Of a DNA stretch of 41,669 nt, positions 8,060 to 16,899 are shown one piece after another (the stretch's first letter is position 1; each line of letters opens with the position of its first letter). This stretch comes from Fen-671 sp035502515 (GTDB taxonomy: Bacteria > Actinomycetota > Acidimicrobiia > Acidimicrobiales > Palsa-688). A program made the position numbers and the translations under genes. The notes below the pieces were generated by a model. The model saw only the letters and a program-made list of their open reading frames with translations. It was not told the origin of the DNA and searched no databases. The DNA is taken from NCBI GenBank assembly GCA_035502515.1, contig DATJUH010000175.1, positions 1 through 41,669 of the forward strand, in the 5' to 3' direction.

Positions 8060-9645
8060 CAGTTCGCCGCCCCGGCCATCGATAGGCCAAAACTCGCCTC
8101 GATGAACGCAAAGTCGGTGAAAATATCGCCGTTGAAGACATCTGGGAAAAGGCTCAGGTTATGGAAAGAAGCCGAGCGAGGTTTCACCCGGCGGAGTCTG
8201 CCGGCCTCCATCTCGACCAGGTACAGAAGCTCCCCCTGGGGTGCTTCCACCGAGCCCCAAGCGGTGCCATCGACCGGGGCCACCGGGACCTTCCACGGTC
8301 CGTCGGGACTACGTCCAGCCAACTCTTCGAGGGCGCGACGACAAAGTTCAAAGGCGCCGCGGATCTCCTCGTTCCGGACCAACTGGCGGCCGAGGGCGTC
8401 GCCCGAATCGCGGTACCGGTGCGCGGGCATTTCTATGATCCCGTAGGCGCCGTAGGGCCGGTACGTCCTCACGTCTTCCTCCAACCCCGACGCCCGCCCC
8501 ACGGGGCCGAGGGCTCCTCTGGACAATGCGACTTCGGGGCTGAGCACTCCGGTGCCCCGCAGCCGGTCGACGAAGGACGAAGTGGCCGTCAGCAGGTCAA
8601 TATCAGCGCGAATATCAGCTTCGATCCTTGCCAGCTGGGGCAGTACACCGGCCGGCGCCGACGCCGGGGGGCCGGTGACCCCGCCGGGGACGACTACGCC
8701 GCGGCCGAAGCGGTGCCCGCACAGCTCGGCGCGGAGCCGCATCAAGCGTTCTTTGTGCCATGTGAAGCGGGAATAGGCGACGGCCTGCCCTGCGGCCTCA
8801 GTGTGACGGGCCGTCGAGTCGAGGTGGTTGGCCACCCTCTCCAGCTCGGCGTGCAGCGCCCGGACCAGTAGTGCCGCCCGCGGTATGGTCACATCCCCCG
8901 GGCCAAGGGATTCGATGGCTTGCGAGAACGCCATGGCGTGCGCCACCGAAGCCACCCCCTCGACCCGTTCGGCCAGCAGGGCCCCGTCAGCCGGCGACAA
9001 CGTCTGAAAGCGGACCTCGATGCCCCTGTGCTTGTGGTAAATGCGGGAGCGGAGGTGCGGTATGTCCTCTCCCGGCGTCTCCACGAGGAACTGGACGGAC
9101 TCGAATACCCCCGACCGGATAGGCCCGTAGGGCAGGGTGAAGACCCCCTCCCCCGCCAGGTGGGCGGGCAGCGGCGTTTCGTCAGGCGCGATGGGCCCAA
9201 CTTGGCCGGGCCCAGGCCATCCCGGTCTGGGCGGATCCTGTCCCTCCTGGCGCGGCAAAACGAGCGGGTCGATGCGAGGATGGCCCTCCGGCACCAGGCC
9301 GAACAGGTCGAAGATCTCGCGCTCGTACCATGCCGCGCCGGGCACCGAAGGCGTGAGCGCTTCGTAGCTAGCCGGTCGGCCATCGGGCCTTGGCGCCACG
9401 ACTGAGCTAACCACCTCGAGCCCGCCGTAGCGAGCTATGACGGCCCGCAACACCACCGAGCCGTCCTCGTTGGCGGAGCCGAACAGGCCGGCAAAGCGCC
9501 CCGTCCCGGCCGGCGCTCCCGTGGCTCCCGGGCCGCGGGCAACAGCCTGGACGCTGGACGCCACTACCTCGGCCAACTGGCTAGCGGGGACGCTCGCCTC
9601 TGACCAGAGGTGGCCGCCGCTCGTCAATGCCTGTCCGGGCCTCAT
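8059..9645 (-). CDS. Ehr complex 2 large subunit (NuoC/NuoD fusion, HyfG/HycE-like, no NiFe ligands)
   Basis: About 528 residues, starting at the ATG that has GGGAG nine bases upstream; a GTG at 9666 is also possible. The NuoC-like part carries AWYEREIFDLFG (near 105-116). The NuoD-like part has LPYGPIRSGVFES and RIYHKHRGIEVRF. At the NiFe N-terminal site it reads RVEGVASVAHAMAF (near 227), with no cysteine. The C-terminus FTDFAFIEASFGLSMAGAAN lacks DPCxxC. It shares these replacements with the paralogue at 204-1721, so the loss predates the duplication. Classified as an Ehr large subunit; its substrate, if any, is unknown. Confidence 0.88.
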   Translation of the reverse strand: MRPGQALTSGGHLWSEASVPASQLAEVVASSVQAVARGPGATGAPAGTGRFAGLFGSANEDGSVVLRAVIARYGGLEVVSSVVAPRPDGRPASYEALTPSVPGAAWYEREIFDLFGLVPEGHPRIDPLVLPRQEGQDPPRPGWPGPGQVGPIAPDETPLPAHLAGEGVFTLPYGPIRSGVFESVQFLVETPGEDIPHLRSRIYHKHRGIEVRFQTLSPADGALLAERVEGVASVAHAMAFSQAIESLGPGDVTIPRAALLVRALHAELERVANHLDSTARHTEAAGQAVAYSRFTWHKERLMRLRAELCGHRFGRGVVVPGGVTGPPASAPAGVLPQLARIEADIRADIDLLTATSSFVDRLRGTGVLSPEVALSRGALGPVGRASGLEEDVRTYRPYGAYGIIEMPAHRYRDSGDALGRQLVRNEEIRGAFELCRRALEELAGRSPDGPWKVPVAPVDGTAWGSVEAPQGELLYLVEMEAGRLRRVKPRSASFHNLSLFPDVFNGDIFTDFAFIEASFGLSMAGAAN

Positions 9646-9649
9646 CTCC

Positions 9650-11197
9650 TCACACTCCCAGTTCACTGACGGCGCCGTGGAAGAGGTTGTCGAGTTGGCC
9701 TGGAGGGTGGACCCCGAGTATGACGAGGCCCAGCAGTGCCACCGACATGGCCAAGACCATCAGCTTGCTTGTCTCCCCCTTGGCCAAGGGCGCCGCGCCA
9801 CTCGGACCGGGGGAAGCCATGACCTGGGTGATGTGCCAGGACAGGCCCAGGAAAGCGAGCGTAACCAGCACGACCAGGACCGCAGATACCGCTTGCCCGG
9901 CCCCCCCGGACGAACCTGAAAGACCCCCGGCCACAATCGAAAACTCCGAACGGAACGTCCCGAACGGGGGCAGGGCGGATAAGCCCAACATGGCGGCAAC
10001 GAGCAGGGGCCCGCTCCAGGGGAGCAGGCCCATGCCTCCGCGGATGCGCTCGAGGTCCTTGGTCCGCATTTTGCGGACCACGCTCCCGGCACCGAAAAAA
10101 GCCGTACCTTTAGCGGCTGCGTGCGCCAGCACGTGCAATAGAACACCGGCCACGGCCAAAGGAGATGCGAAGCTCATGCCGATGGCGAGGATGCCCATGT
10201 GCTCGACGGAGGAGTAGGCGAGCATCCTCTTGAGGTCGCGTTGGGAGGCCAGGTACAGGGCGCCCAGCAGGAGAGTGGCGACACCGAAGCCGGCCAGCAC
10301 GTCGCGAGCAAAAGTGGGGCCTGCGGCTCGCTCGGTTATCTGGTAATAGCGCAGGATGGCGTAAAAACAGGTAGCCAACAACGCGCCCGACAGCAGCGCC
10401 GACACCGGGGTCGGCGCTTCGGAGTGGGCGTCCGGCAGCCACGTGTGGACCGGGAAAAAGCCGACCTTGGTCCCAAAACCCAGGACGGCGAGCAAGTACG
10501 CCAGCCTGACCGTCCCGGGTGGGAACCGCCCCGCTGCCCCTACCAGCCTGGTGAAGGAGAGGTCGTACTCTTGGCCGAGCGAGTAACTCCCGGCGTGGTA
10601 CATAATGACCGTCGCCAGCAGCGATAAACCGAGGCCCAGGGACGCCAGCAACACGTATTTCCAGGCTGCTTCGATAGCGCTGTCGGTTTCTTCGATGGCC
10701 ACGAGCAAAGCGCTGACCACCGTGGTGACTTCGATGGCGACCCACAGCAGCCCGAGGTTGTTGACCAGAGGGGCCATCGCCATGGCCCAGGCGAAGACGT
10801 TCATGCCGGCGAACAAGCGGCGACGGTAAAGCGCACCCGCGCCGTGCTCGGCAGACACATATCCCACCGCGAAAATGGCCGTCAACGCGTACAAGAAGGC
10901 TGTGGCCAAGAGGAAGACGAGTGAAAGGGAGTCCACCCTCAGCCCGTTGCCAAGAGCACTGACGGCGTGTTGGCCATAAACGACAACCTGGCTGCCGGCG
11001 CCAGCATGGGCTCGAACAGTGCGGGCGCGACCGACCGGTCGACCCCTGGCCACGGTCGGGACCAGCGCCAGCGCCAGGCCAAAGATGGCCGCGCCGCTGG
11101 TCACGGTCACCGCGCTCGTGAGGCGCGGTCCCGCCCACCACGAAATTGCCGCGGCCACCAGCGGTACCACCATGATGGCGATAAGGACGGCACTCAT
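9650..11197 (-). CDS. Ehr complex 2 antiporter-like membrane subunit (HyfF/NuoN type)
   Basis: A 515-residue antiporter-family membrane protein, paralogous to 1718-3208. Ion-path residues are retained: the glutamate in LLWVAIEVTTVVSALL, the lysine in GFGTKVGFFPVHTWLPDAH and the lysine in LAHAAAKGTAFFG. It starts with ATG 33 bases after the HyfE-like gene, with only a weak ribosome site, so it may depend on coupling. The next gene starts five bases after its stop. Confidence 0.9.
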   Translation of the reverse strand: MSAVLIAIMVVPLVAAAISWWAGPRLTSAVTVTSGAAIFGLALALVPTVARGRPVGRARTVRAHAGAGSQVVVYGQHAVSALGNGLRVDSLSLVFLLATAFLYALTAIFAVGYVSAEHGAGALYRRRLFAGMNVFAWAMAMAPLVNNLGLLWVAIEVTTVVSALLVAIEETDSAIEAAWKYVLLASLGLGLSLLATVIMYHAGSYSLGQEYDLSFTRLVGAAGRFPPGTVRLAYLLAVLGFGTKVGFFPVHTWLPDAHSEAPTPVSALLSGALLATCFYAILRYYQITERAAGPTFARDVLAGFGVATLLLGALYLASQRDLKRMLAYSSVEHMGILAIGMSFASPLAVAGVLLHVLAHAAAKGTAFFGAGSVVRKMRTKDLERIRGGMGLLPWSGPLLVAAMLGLSALPPFGTFRSEFSIVAGGLSGSSGGAGQAVSAVLVVLVTLAFLGLSWHITQVMASPGPSGAAPLAKGETSKLMVLAMSVALLGLVILGVHPPGQLDNLFHGAVSELGV

Positions 11198-11230
11198 ACG
11201 GGGCGTATCTTGCGCATTTGGGGGCTACCT

Positions 11231-11929
11231 TCAGCCGCGTAGCTGGTCGAGGGTCTCGGTGGACAGGGAAGCGCTACGGCGATGGTGAGCGCGCATTATT
11301 ACGCCGAACGCCACCCCGGCGACGAGCAGGTCGAAAAGGAAGGCGATCTCGAGTATGGACTGCATGTGGGCGGCGATGACCAGGCTGGCCACTGAGACGC
11401 CGTTTTCCATCGAGAAAAAGCCAATGGCTTGCGAGACTACGTCCGCCCGGTACATGACCAGCACGAACGAGACCAGTACAGTTGCTGCCGCCGCTCCCAG
11501 TGCGGGCACCGGCAGGCCCCTGGCCCCCGAGCCCCCGATGTCGACCGAACCCACAGCCAAGAAGGCGAAAACAGAAACGGCCACTCCGAGGAGCACCGCG
11601 CTGGCCACGCCAAAGCGCTGGCTCCCGGCCAGGTCGACCTCCGCCTCCCTCAGCAGGTGCAGCACGACCAGGGGCACGATTATAACCTTGAGCACGAGTG
11701 ACAGCCCGGCGAGCACGAACAGGTCGGCGGCGTGCTCGTTCGTGGCCAGCACTCCCGCCAGCGCTGACACGGCCAGTGACTGGAGCGCGTACAGGCGCAC
11801 CTGCGAGTGCAACAACGCTTGGCGGAACATTACGAAAACCAGCAGGAGGACAAAGACGGCGATCGCCTCGGTGAGGCCGTCGAAGGTCGACGGCGGGGTG
11901 GGGACGGCGGCCAGTAGAGAGCCGAGCAT
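11231..11929 (-). CDS. Ehr complex 2 HyfE-like membrane subunit
   Basis: About 232 residues from the ATG that lies two bases after the HyfC-like stop; the open frame continues upstream inside that gene and is not coding there. It has several hydrophobic helices and a NuoK-like C-terminal half with FFSMENGVSVASLVIA, where the glutamate is the expected proton-path residue. It parallels 3228-3935 in position and length. Confidence 0.87.
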   Translation of the reverse strand: MLGSLLAAVPTPPSTFDGLTEAIAVFVLLLVFVMFRQALLHSQVRLYALQSLAVSALAGVLATNEHAADLFVLAGLSLVLKVIIVPLVVLHLLREAEVDLAGSQRFGVASAVLLGVAVSVFAFLAVGSVDIGGSGARGLPVPALGAAAATVLVSFVLVMYRADVVSQAIGFFSMENGVSVASLVIAAHMQSILEIAFLFDLLVAGVAFGVIMRAHHRRSASLSTETLDQLRG

Positions 11930-11931
11930 TT

Positions 11932-12888
11932 TCAACCACCACCCAGGTACAGCACGAGGACGGCCACAGCCGACAGGGCGAAGGCAGATGCCATGAACTC
12001 GGTTATTTTGTAGAGCCGCAATTTCGAGAAGGCGTTGTCGATGACTACGAAAATCATCCCGGCGACCAGGGCTTTCCCGAGCAGGACCGGGATAGCCAGA
12101 AGGACAGAGCCAATTTGGGGGGAGCCCGCCAACCCCCAAGGCGTCGTGAAGACGTCCACGAGGATCACATAGAGGACCAGTTGCTTTACGGCTGCTCCCC
12201 ACTTCAACAGCGCAAAGGCCGGTCCCGAGTGCTCGAATGCCCTCGCCTCGTCGATCATCCCGAACTCGAGCGTGCTGGCATGAGTTTCGACCGGGATCCG
12301 GCCCGTATCGGACAGCACGACGAGGAAGAAGGCCGCGGCCGCGAACACATGGGCAGGCCGCAGGACCTGGGCCAACGAGGACCGGTCGACCGCGGCCATG
12401 GCGTAGGGCAAGTCCGTGGTCGTGATCAGCGCCACTGTGAACACGACGAACAAGACCGAAGGCTCGATCAGTGCCCCGAACGTCATCGCCCGGCTGCTCC
12501 CGAGCTGAGCGTACGGGTCACCTGTCTCTGCAGCCGCCAGTGCTACGGCAAACCCGGCCAACGCCAGGATCAGGCCGCCGCCGAGGATGTCCCCCATGTA
12601 ACCCAGGGGCAAGGGGAAGTCGGTCAGGACCGGGATCAGCAGCGGCACGGTCATATAGGCCGTCAAGGCCACAATCGGTGCGACCAGGAAAACCCAGCTG
12701 GCCCCTTCAGGGACCAGGGTCTCCTTGCGGAACAACTTCGCCAGGTCGTAGTAGGGCTGAAGGACCCGCGGGCCGCGGCGGCCCTGGAGGCGGGCCTCGA
12801 CATGGGCTATGGCGCCGCTGACAAAAGGCGCGAAGACGAGCACGACAAGTACCTGCAACGCCTGTACAACGGCAGATGGCAGTACCAC
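11932..12888 (-). CDS. Ehr complex 2 HyfC/NuoH-like membrane anchor
   Basis: A 318-residue membrane protein, first gene of operon 2. Signatures: QGRRGPRVLQPYYDLAKLFR near the N-terminus and DTGRIPVETHASTLEFGMID near residue 210, typical of HyfC/HycD-type anchors. It starts with GTG behind AGAGGAG. That ribosome site lies in CGCGUAGAGG, which is complementary to the 3' strand of the fluoride aptamer at 12924-13020. It is followed by the HyfE, HyfF, HyfG, HyfH/I and HyfB homologues without any real gap. Confidence 0.9.
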   Translation of the reverse strand: MVLPSAVVQALQVLVVLVFAPFVSGAIAHVEARLQGRRGPRVLQPYYDLAKLFRKETLVPEGASWVFLVAPIVALTAYMTVPLLIPVLTDFPLPLGYMGDILGGGLILALAGFAVALAAAETGDPYAQLGSSRAMTFGALIEPSVLFVVFTVALITTTDLPYAMAAVDRSSLAQVLRPAHVFAAAAFFLVVLSDTGRIPVETHASTLEFGMIDEARAFEHSGPAFALLKWGAAVKQLVLYVILVDVFTTPWGLAGSPQIGSVLLAIPVLLGKALVAGMIFVVIDNAFSKLRLYKITEFMASAFALSAVAVLVLYLGGG

Positions 12889-12923
12889 GGGGCCGGTCTC
12901 CTCTACGCGGACGAACTCTTCGC

Positions 12924-13020
12924 GTAGAAGCCATCATCCCATCTGGGGCGGTTACCCATTTGGACGGTTCGGCCGTGCCAGCATTCATTCCCGCGCACGG
13001 CCACCGGGACCTCATCCGGC
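12924..13020 (-). promoter_or_regulatory. Fluoride riboswitch B (crcB motif), upstream of Ehr operon 2
   Basis: The minus strand has CCGG/CCGG enclosing the loop AUGAGGUC, and further on AACCGCCCCAGAUGGGAUGA followed by UGGCUUCUAC. The loop GAGGUC pairs with GGCUUC (two G-U pairs). Between the first stem and the AACCG linker lies an insertion with a strong hairpin, GGCCGUGC/GCACGGCC, making this the longest copy. CUUCUACGCG (12921-12930) is complementary to CGCGUAGAGG (12900-12909), which includes the ribosome site of the gene starting at 12888. Confidence 0.85.
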
Positions 13021-13027
13021 TGAGAAA

Positions 13028-13058
13028 AGCTTACCCGAACCAGGCCCCGCCAGAGCAA
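13028..13058 (-). promoter_or_regulatory. Putative promoter of Ehr operon 2
   Basis: TTGCTC (13058-13053) and TAAGCT (13033-13028) on the minus strand are separated by 19 bases, a moderate match to an actinobacterial promoter. The predicted RNA start falls at the 5' base of aptamer B. Confidence 0.4.
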
Positions 13059-13096
13059 GCCGGGGGCCCCCGGAACGGCTACAGCGCCGTGCCTGG

Positions 13097-13102
13097 TAGT
13101 CT
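13097..13102 (+). promoter_or_regulatory. Putative -10 box ahead of aptamer C
   Basis: TAGTCT fits TANNNT and ends five bases before the first stem of aptamer C. No convincing -35 hexamer is seen. Confidence 0.35.
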
Positions 13103-13107
13103 ATAGG

Positions 13108-13183
13108 TGGCGATGGAGCTCGCCATATGCCTCGCATGGTGGCGCCCGGGCTGGGCGCTTCGACCGGGGACGATGGCTCCTAC
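13108..13183 (+). promoter_or_regulatory. Fluoride riboswitch C (crcB motif), upstream of GTPase-MutS operon
   Basis: UGGCG/CGCCA encloses the loop AUGGAGCU. The 3' strand is CGAUGGCUCCUACC. The loop GGAGCU pairs with GGCUCC; relative to copy A this swaps an A-U for a G-C pair, good covariation. An inserted hairpin (GCGCCC/GGGCGC) lies between. CUCCUAC (13177-13183) is perfectly complementary to GUAGGAG (13201-13207), the ribosome site of the GTPase starting at 13215, and flanking CGAA/UUCG extends the helix. Confidence 0.88.
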
Positions 13184-13214
13184 CGAATCGTTTGTTTCGC
13201 GTAGGAGGTGAGGT

Positions 13215-14930
13215 ATGGGCACCGAGCTCGAGCAGCTGACCAGGGCAGCCCGAGATTTGGCTGCTGCGACTGCCGATAGACGGGAGCTTGGCCTGCGGGC
13301 CGAACGGCTGGCCGACCGACTGGCCCGGGGACGCTTCAACGTCTCTGTTCTGGGAGAGTTCAAGCGGGGCAAGTCCACGCTTGTGAATGCGCTTCTCGGC
13401 CTGGACCTGATGCCCACCGGGGTGCTCCCGCTGACAGCGGTGGCCACGGAGGTTGCGTACGGGGCAGAAGGGGCGACGGTCCTGCACGCTGATGGGAGCT
13501 CTCAGGAGATCGACCTCGGCCACTTGGCCGACTACGTCACCGAAGCCGGCAACCCGGGCAATGAGCGCCACGTCACGCGAGTAGAAGCACGGGTCCCTGC
13601 CGAAGTGCTGCGCCCCGGGGTCGTGCTCGTGGACACTCCGGGGATAGGTTCGGTGTTCCGCCACGACGAAGCGGCCGCTCGTGCTCTCCTGGAGGCCGAC
13701 GGGGCCATCCTGGTGCTCTCGGCCGATGCCCCGCTTTCGGAAGAGGAGCGGAACCTACTGACCGCCTTGTCCGAACGCCGCTCACCCACCTTTTTCGTCC
13801 TCAACCGGGCCGACCACCTGAGCCGGGCCGAACTCGAGGAGGTGACTGGCTTCGTGTCAGACGCCCTGGCGGCTGAGCTCGGGCGCAAGGAGAAGCTCTG
13901 GCGGGTCAGCGCCAGAGCTGCTCTCGGCGCTCGCCTCGTGGGGGACGTCCCCACCGAAGAGGAGGGTGCTGAATTTGCGGAGTTTTCGCGCGCCTTCGAG
14001 CATTTCGTCGATCTCGACCTGGTGCAGGCTCGCCTGACGACCGCTCGCTCTGAGCTTGCCCGGGTGGCTCACGAGCTCGATGATTCGCTCCGGATCGAGG
14101 CGGCCACGGCGCAGCTCGACGCCGCTTCGTTGCGCGAACGAGTCGAAAGCTTGCGAGCGGCGGCAGACCAGCAGCAAGAAGCATTCGAGGACGAGCGCAC
14201 CCTGTTGCACCGAGACGTCAACGCTCTGGCCGCGGCCATCGGCGAGGCGTTGACGAAGTTTGCCGCGACGGCGGCTTCTCAGTGGGAACCGGGGCTCGCA
14301 GAGGTGGCCCGTTCCACCCCGGTCCTACAACTGGAGGAGGACTTGCGTCGTTCCGTCGAGTGCGCAGTCCGCGAAAGTTTCGAGAGCTTCCGTCAGGCCG
14401 AGGCCGAGACGGCCGAGGACTCGTGGAGAAGACTGGCCGAGCGCTTTCGGGACCGCACCCAGGAGCGGGTCAACGCCGTCCGGGCCGCCGCCGCAGACAT
14501 TTTCCAGGTGGAACTTCCTCATCTGGCCGTGCCGGAGGTGGCCGAAGAACGCGAACGATATTTCTACCTGTTCCTTCACGTAGGTAGCTCAACCGAAAGT
14601 ATCAGCCGGGCCCTGCGTTTATTGTTGCCCCATTCGTTGTTGCGCCGGCGCCTTCTACAGCGGGCCAAGAGCGATCTGGCCCAAGAGTTCGATAAACATG
14701 CCGGCCGGGCCCGTTGGGACATCACCCAACGCCTCGACGCGGTCATGCGGCGCTTCGAGACCGCGATGGCCGCGGAGCTGGCCGGTTCGGTGGAGACCAT
14801 CTTGACTGCCGCCTCTCGGGCCGAAGAGTGGCAAGGGGCGGCGGAAATCGAACGACAGGAGCAGCAAAGAGCTAATGACGTGGCCGGCAAGGCGGCCGGA
14901 GCGGCACTGGCACTGGCGGACGAGCCATGA
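13215..14930 (+). CDS. Dynamin-like GTPase 1
   Basis: A 571-residue protein with all GTPase motifs: G1 GEFKRGKST (47-55), a G2 threonine in PLTAVATEV (near 74), G3 DTPGIGS (140-146) and G4 NRAD (197-200). A long helical region follows, with a hydrophobic and basic patch near 435-480 (FYLFLHVGSSTES, then LLPHSLLRRRLLQRAK) that resembles the membrane-binding paddle of bacterial dynamin-like proteins. Such proteins remodel or protect membranes; the role here is inferred. It starts with ATG behind GTAGGAGG, which the aptamer can mask. Its stop overlaps the next start by four bases (ATGA). Confidence 0.88.
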   Translation: MGTELEQLTRAARDLAAATADRRELGLRAERLADRLARGRFNVSVLGEFKRGKSTLVNALLGLDLMPTGVLPLTAVATEVAYGAEGATVLHADGSSQEIDLGHLADYVTEAGNPGNERHVTRVEARVPAEVLRPGVVLVDTPGIGSVFRHDEAAARALLEADGAILVLSADAPLSEEERNLLTALSERRSPTFFVLNRADHLSRAELEEVTGFVSDALAAELGRKEKLWRVSARAALGARLVGDVPTEEEGAEFAEFSRAFEHFVDLDLVQARLTTARSELARVAHELDDSLRIEAATAQLDAASLRERVESLRAAADQQQEAFEDERTLLHRDVNALAAAIGEALTKFAATAASQWEPGLAEVARSTPVLQLEEDLRRSVECAVRESFESFRQAEAETAEDSWRRLAERFRDRTQERVNAVRAAAADIFQVELPHLAVPEVAEERERYFYLFLHVGSSTESISRALRLLLPHSLLRRRLLQRAKSDLAQEFDKHAGRARWDITQRLDAVMRRFETAMAAELAGSVETILTAASRAEEWQGAAEIERQEQQRANDVAGKAAGAALALADEP

Positions 14931-15364
14931 CGGCAGCTCCCGACCATGTGGGCGAAGCGCGCCAGGACGGACCGGGGGGGCTTCCGTCTTCCTCGCCGAC
15001 GTCAGCACTCGGGCGGATCGCGGTTCTGTTACGCCACGTCGACACCGAAATTGCGGCCGTGAGACAAGAGGTATCTTCGAGCCGGCGGCTCTCCGTGTTG
15101 GACGATGTGCCGGACCTGGACCGAATCCTCGGCCCACTCGAGAGGGCGCTCAGTACAGCCGCCGACACTTTCGAGCTCGAGCCGGCGGTGCTGGACGGAC
15201 GACGAGCCTTGCGTGCCACGCTCAACATCCTCTGGGCGGACCTGGTGGATACATCGCCTGAAAACCTGCACAAGTACTGGGGGGTAGTCGACATCCCCGA
15301 CCATTGGCCCCGCCTCCACAGCCAGCTTCTCGCCGCCGTCGAGACAGCCATCGCCGAGCTGTGA
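14927..15364 (+). CDS. Small helical protein of unknown function in the GTPase-MutS operon
   Basis: A 145-residue protein I do not recognise. It starts with an ATGA overlap with the GTPase and ends with a GTGA overlap with the MutS-like A gene, so the tight coupling supports it as real. Residues 30-145 look almost wholly helical, with charged and leucine-rich heptad-like stretches. No cysteine pairs, signal peptide or membrane helix is seen. It may be an adaptor between the GTPase and the ATPase pair, but this rests only on position. Confidence 0.75.
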   Translation: MTAAPDHVGEARQDGPGGLPSSSPTSALGRIAVLLRHVDTEIAAVRQEVSSSRRLSVLDDVPDLDRILGPLERALSTAADTFELEPAVLDGRRALRATLNILWADLVDTSPENLHKYWGVVDIPDHWPRLHSQLLAAVETAIAEL

Positions 15365-16899
15365 CCCCGTCCATCCTTTACCCCGACGGCGCCAGGGAGT
15401 CACCGTCGCCCCTCCAAGACCGTCAATTTGCGGTAGACCTCAACCTGGACCAGGTTTTCGCTTCGGTGTGCGAAGGCCGCGAGCAGCTCGACCTGCTGTC
15501 GCTCTTCTATTCCCCTCTCCATGACGTGGACAGCGTTGTTTACCGCCACCAGGTCATCGCCGACCTGGAGCGCCCTCAGGTACTGGCCGCGGTGCAGTCT
15601 TTTGGGCACGGGATGCGCCAGGTACGCGAGCTCTTGCGTAGTATGCGCTCGCTCCATAACCACTGGCAGCAGCGAAGGCTTTTCATAGACGCCGTTTCGG
15701 CGTATTGCGATGCCGTAGGGTCGCTGACGGACAAGCTGGTCCGCATGGGACCGGCTTCGCGCGGTCTCGATGCTTTCACCAAGTACCTCAGCGCCTACCG
15801 CAGCTCCGCCGGCTTCACTTCGCTAGCGGAAGACGCCGGCGTCGTCCTCAGCGCCCTGGCCCAGATCCGGTACACCCTCCATATCAAAGGCACTCGTGTT
15901 GCAGTCAGCCAGTACCTAGGTGAACCGGATTACGCCCAGGAAGTGGAGACGATCTTCGCCAAGTTCAGGGAAATGCCAGCCAGGGAGTTCTTGGCCACGT
16001 TCCGTAACACCCTCGACATGGACCCCGTCGAGGGCCAGATCCTCGACCGTGTGGCTCGCCTCAACCCTGGCCCGTTCGGGGCTCTTGACCGGTACTTCCA
16101 AGCGCATCGGGACTTCTTCGACAGCGGCGTAACCGCGTTTGACCGCGATGCACAGTTCTACCTCGCCTACCTGGGACACATCGCGCCGCTGCGTTCCAGC
16201 GGGTTGCCCTTCTGTTACCCGCACCTGTCTGATCGGCCCAGTTCCAGTCGGGTAAAGGCCGTGTTCGACCTGGCTTTGGCAGATAAAGTCAACCAGCCGG
16301 GTTCGTCCAGGCCGAATGTCGTAACCAACGATCTCCACCTTGGGCCAAATGAACGAATTGTGGTAGTGACTGGCCCCAACAGCGGCGGGAAGACGACTTT
16401 TGCCCGTGCCCTGGGACAGGTGCATTATTTGGCCAGCCTGGGGCTCCTGGTGCCGGCGAACGAAGCGGACCTCGTCCTGGCGGACGCGGTGTTCACTTCG
16501 TTTGGCCAGGAAGAGCAGCTCGGCACGCCGAGGAGCCATCTGGAAGACGAGCTGGTCCATCTGCACGAGGTCATTGCGCAGGCCTCCCCCCGGAGTGTCG
16601 TCGTGATGAACGAGAGCTTCTCGTCCACCACCCTCCGCGATGCTGCCGTCCTGGGAAGATCGGTGTTGGCACAACTCCTGGAGTCCGGCTCGCTCTGCAT
16701 TTATGTGACCTTCGTGGACGAACTGGCCGAGGCCAACGGGGAGACGGTGAGCATGGTGGTCACGGTTCATCCTGAGGACCCTGTATTGCGCACTTACAAA
16801 GTGGTCCGCAAGCCGCCCGAAGGCCTGGCGTATGCGGCAGCCTTGGCGGAACGGTACGGGCTCACTTATGGCGCCGTGCAAGAGCGGGTCGGACAATGA
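15361..16899 (+). CDS. MutS-like ATPase, A-type subunit (pair 1)
   Basis: 512 residues from the GTG overlapping the preceding stop. It holds the MutS core/lever region (residues about 20-310) and the MutS-type ABC ATPase. Walker A is TGPNSGGKTT (337-346). The Walker B end reads VVVMNESFSSTT, with N417-E418 in place of the usual DE. The position of the conserved switch histidine (TH in MutS) is F451 in YVTFVDELAE. It has no mismatch-recognition domain, no FxE and no Smr nuclease, so it is not a canonical mismatch-repair MutS. Its stop overlaps the B-type gene as ATGA, implying a hetero-oligomer. Confidence 0.9.
   Translation: MTPSILYPDGARESPSPLQDRQFAVDLNLDQVFASVCEGREQLDLLSLFYSPLHDVDSVVYRHQVIADLERPQVLAAVQSFGHGMRQVRELLRSMRSLHNHWQQRRLFIDAVSAYCDAVGSLTDKLVRMGPASRGLDAFTKYLSAYRSSAGFTSLAEDAGVVLSALAQIRYTLHIKGTRVAVSQYLGEPDYAQEVETIFAKFREMPAREFLATFRNTLDMDPVEGQILDRVARLNPGPFGALDRYFQAHRDFFDSGVTAFDRDAQFYLAYLGHIAPLRSSGLPFCYPHLSDRPSSSRVKAVFDLALADKVNQPGSSRPNVVTNDLHLGPNERIVVVTGPNSGGKTTFARALGQVHYLASLGLLVPANEADLVLADAVFTSFGQEEQLGTPRSHLEDELVHLHEVIAQASPRSVVVMNESFSSTTLRDAAVLGRSVLAQLLESGSLCIYVTFVDELAEANGETVSMVVTVHPEDPVLRTYKVVRKPPEGLAYAAALAERYGLTYGAVQERVGQ

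Noticed and set aside
1..12888. Annotation as formate hydrogenlyase or active NiFe hydrogenase 4.
   Set aside because: NiFe-binding cysteines are absent in both large subunits, most proximal-cluster ligands are absent in the complete small subunit, and no formate dehydrogenase or maturation gene is seen.
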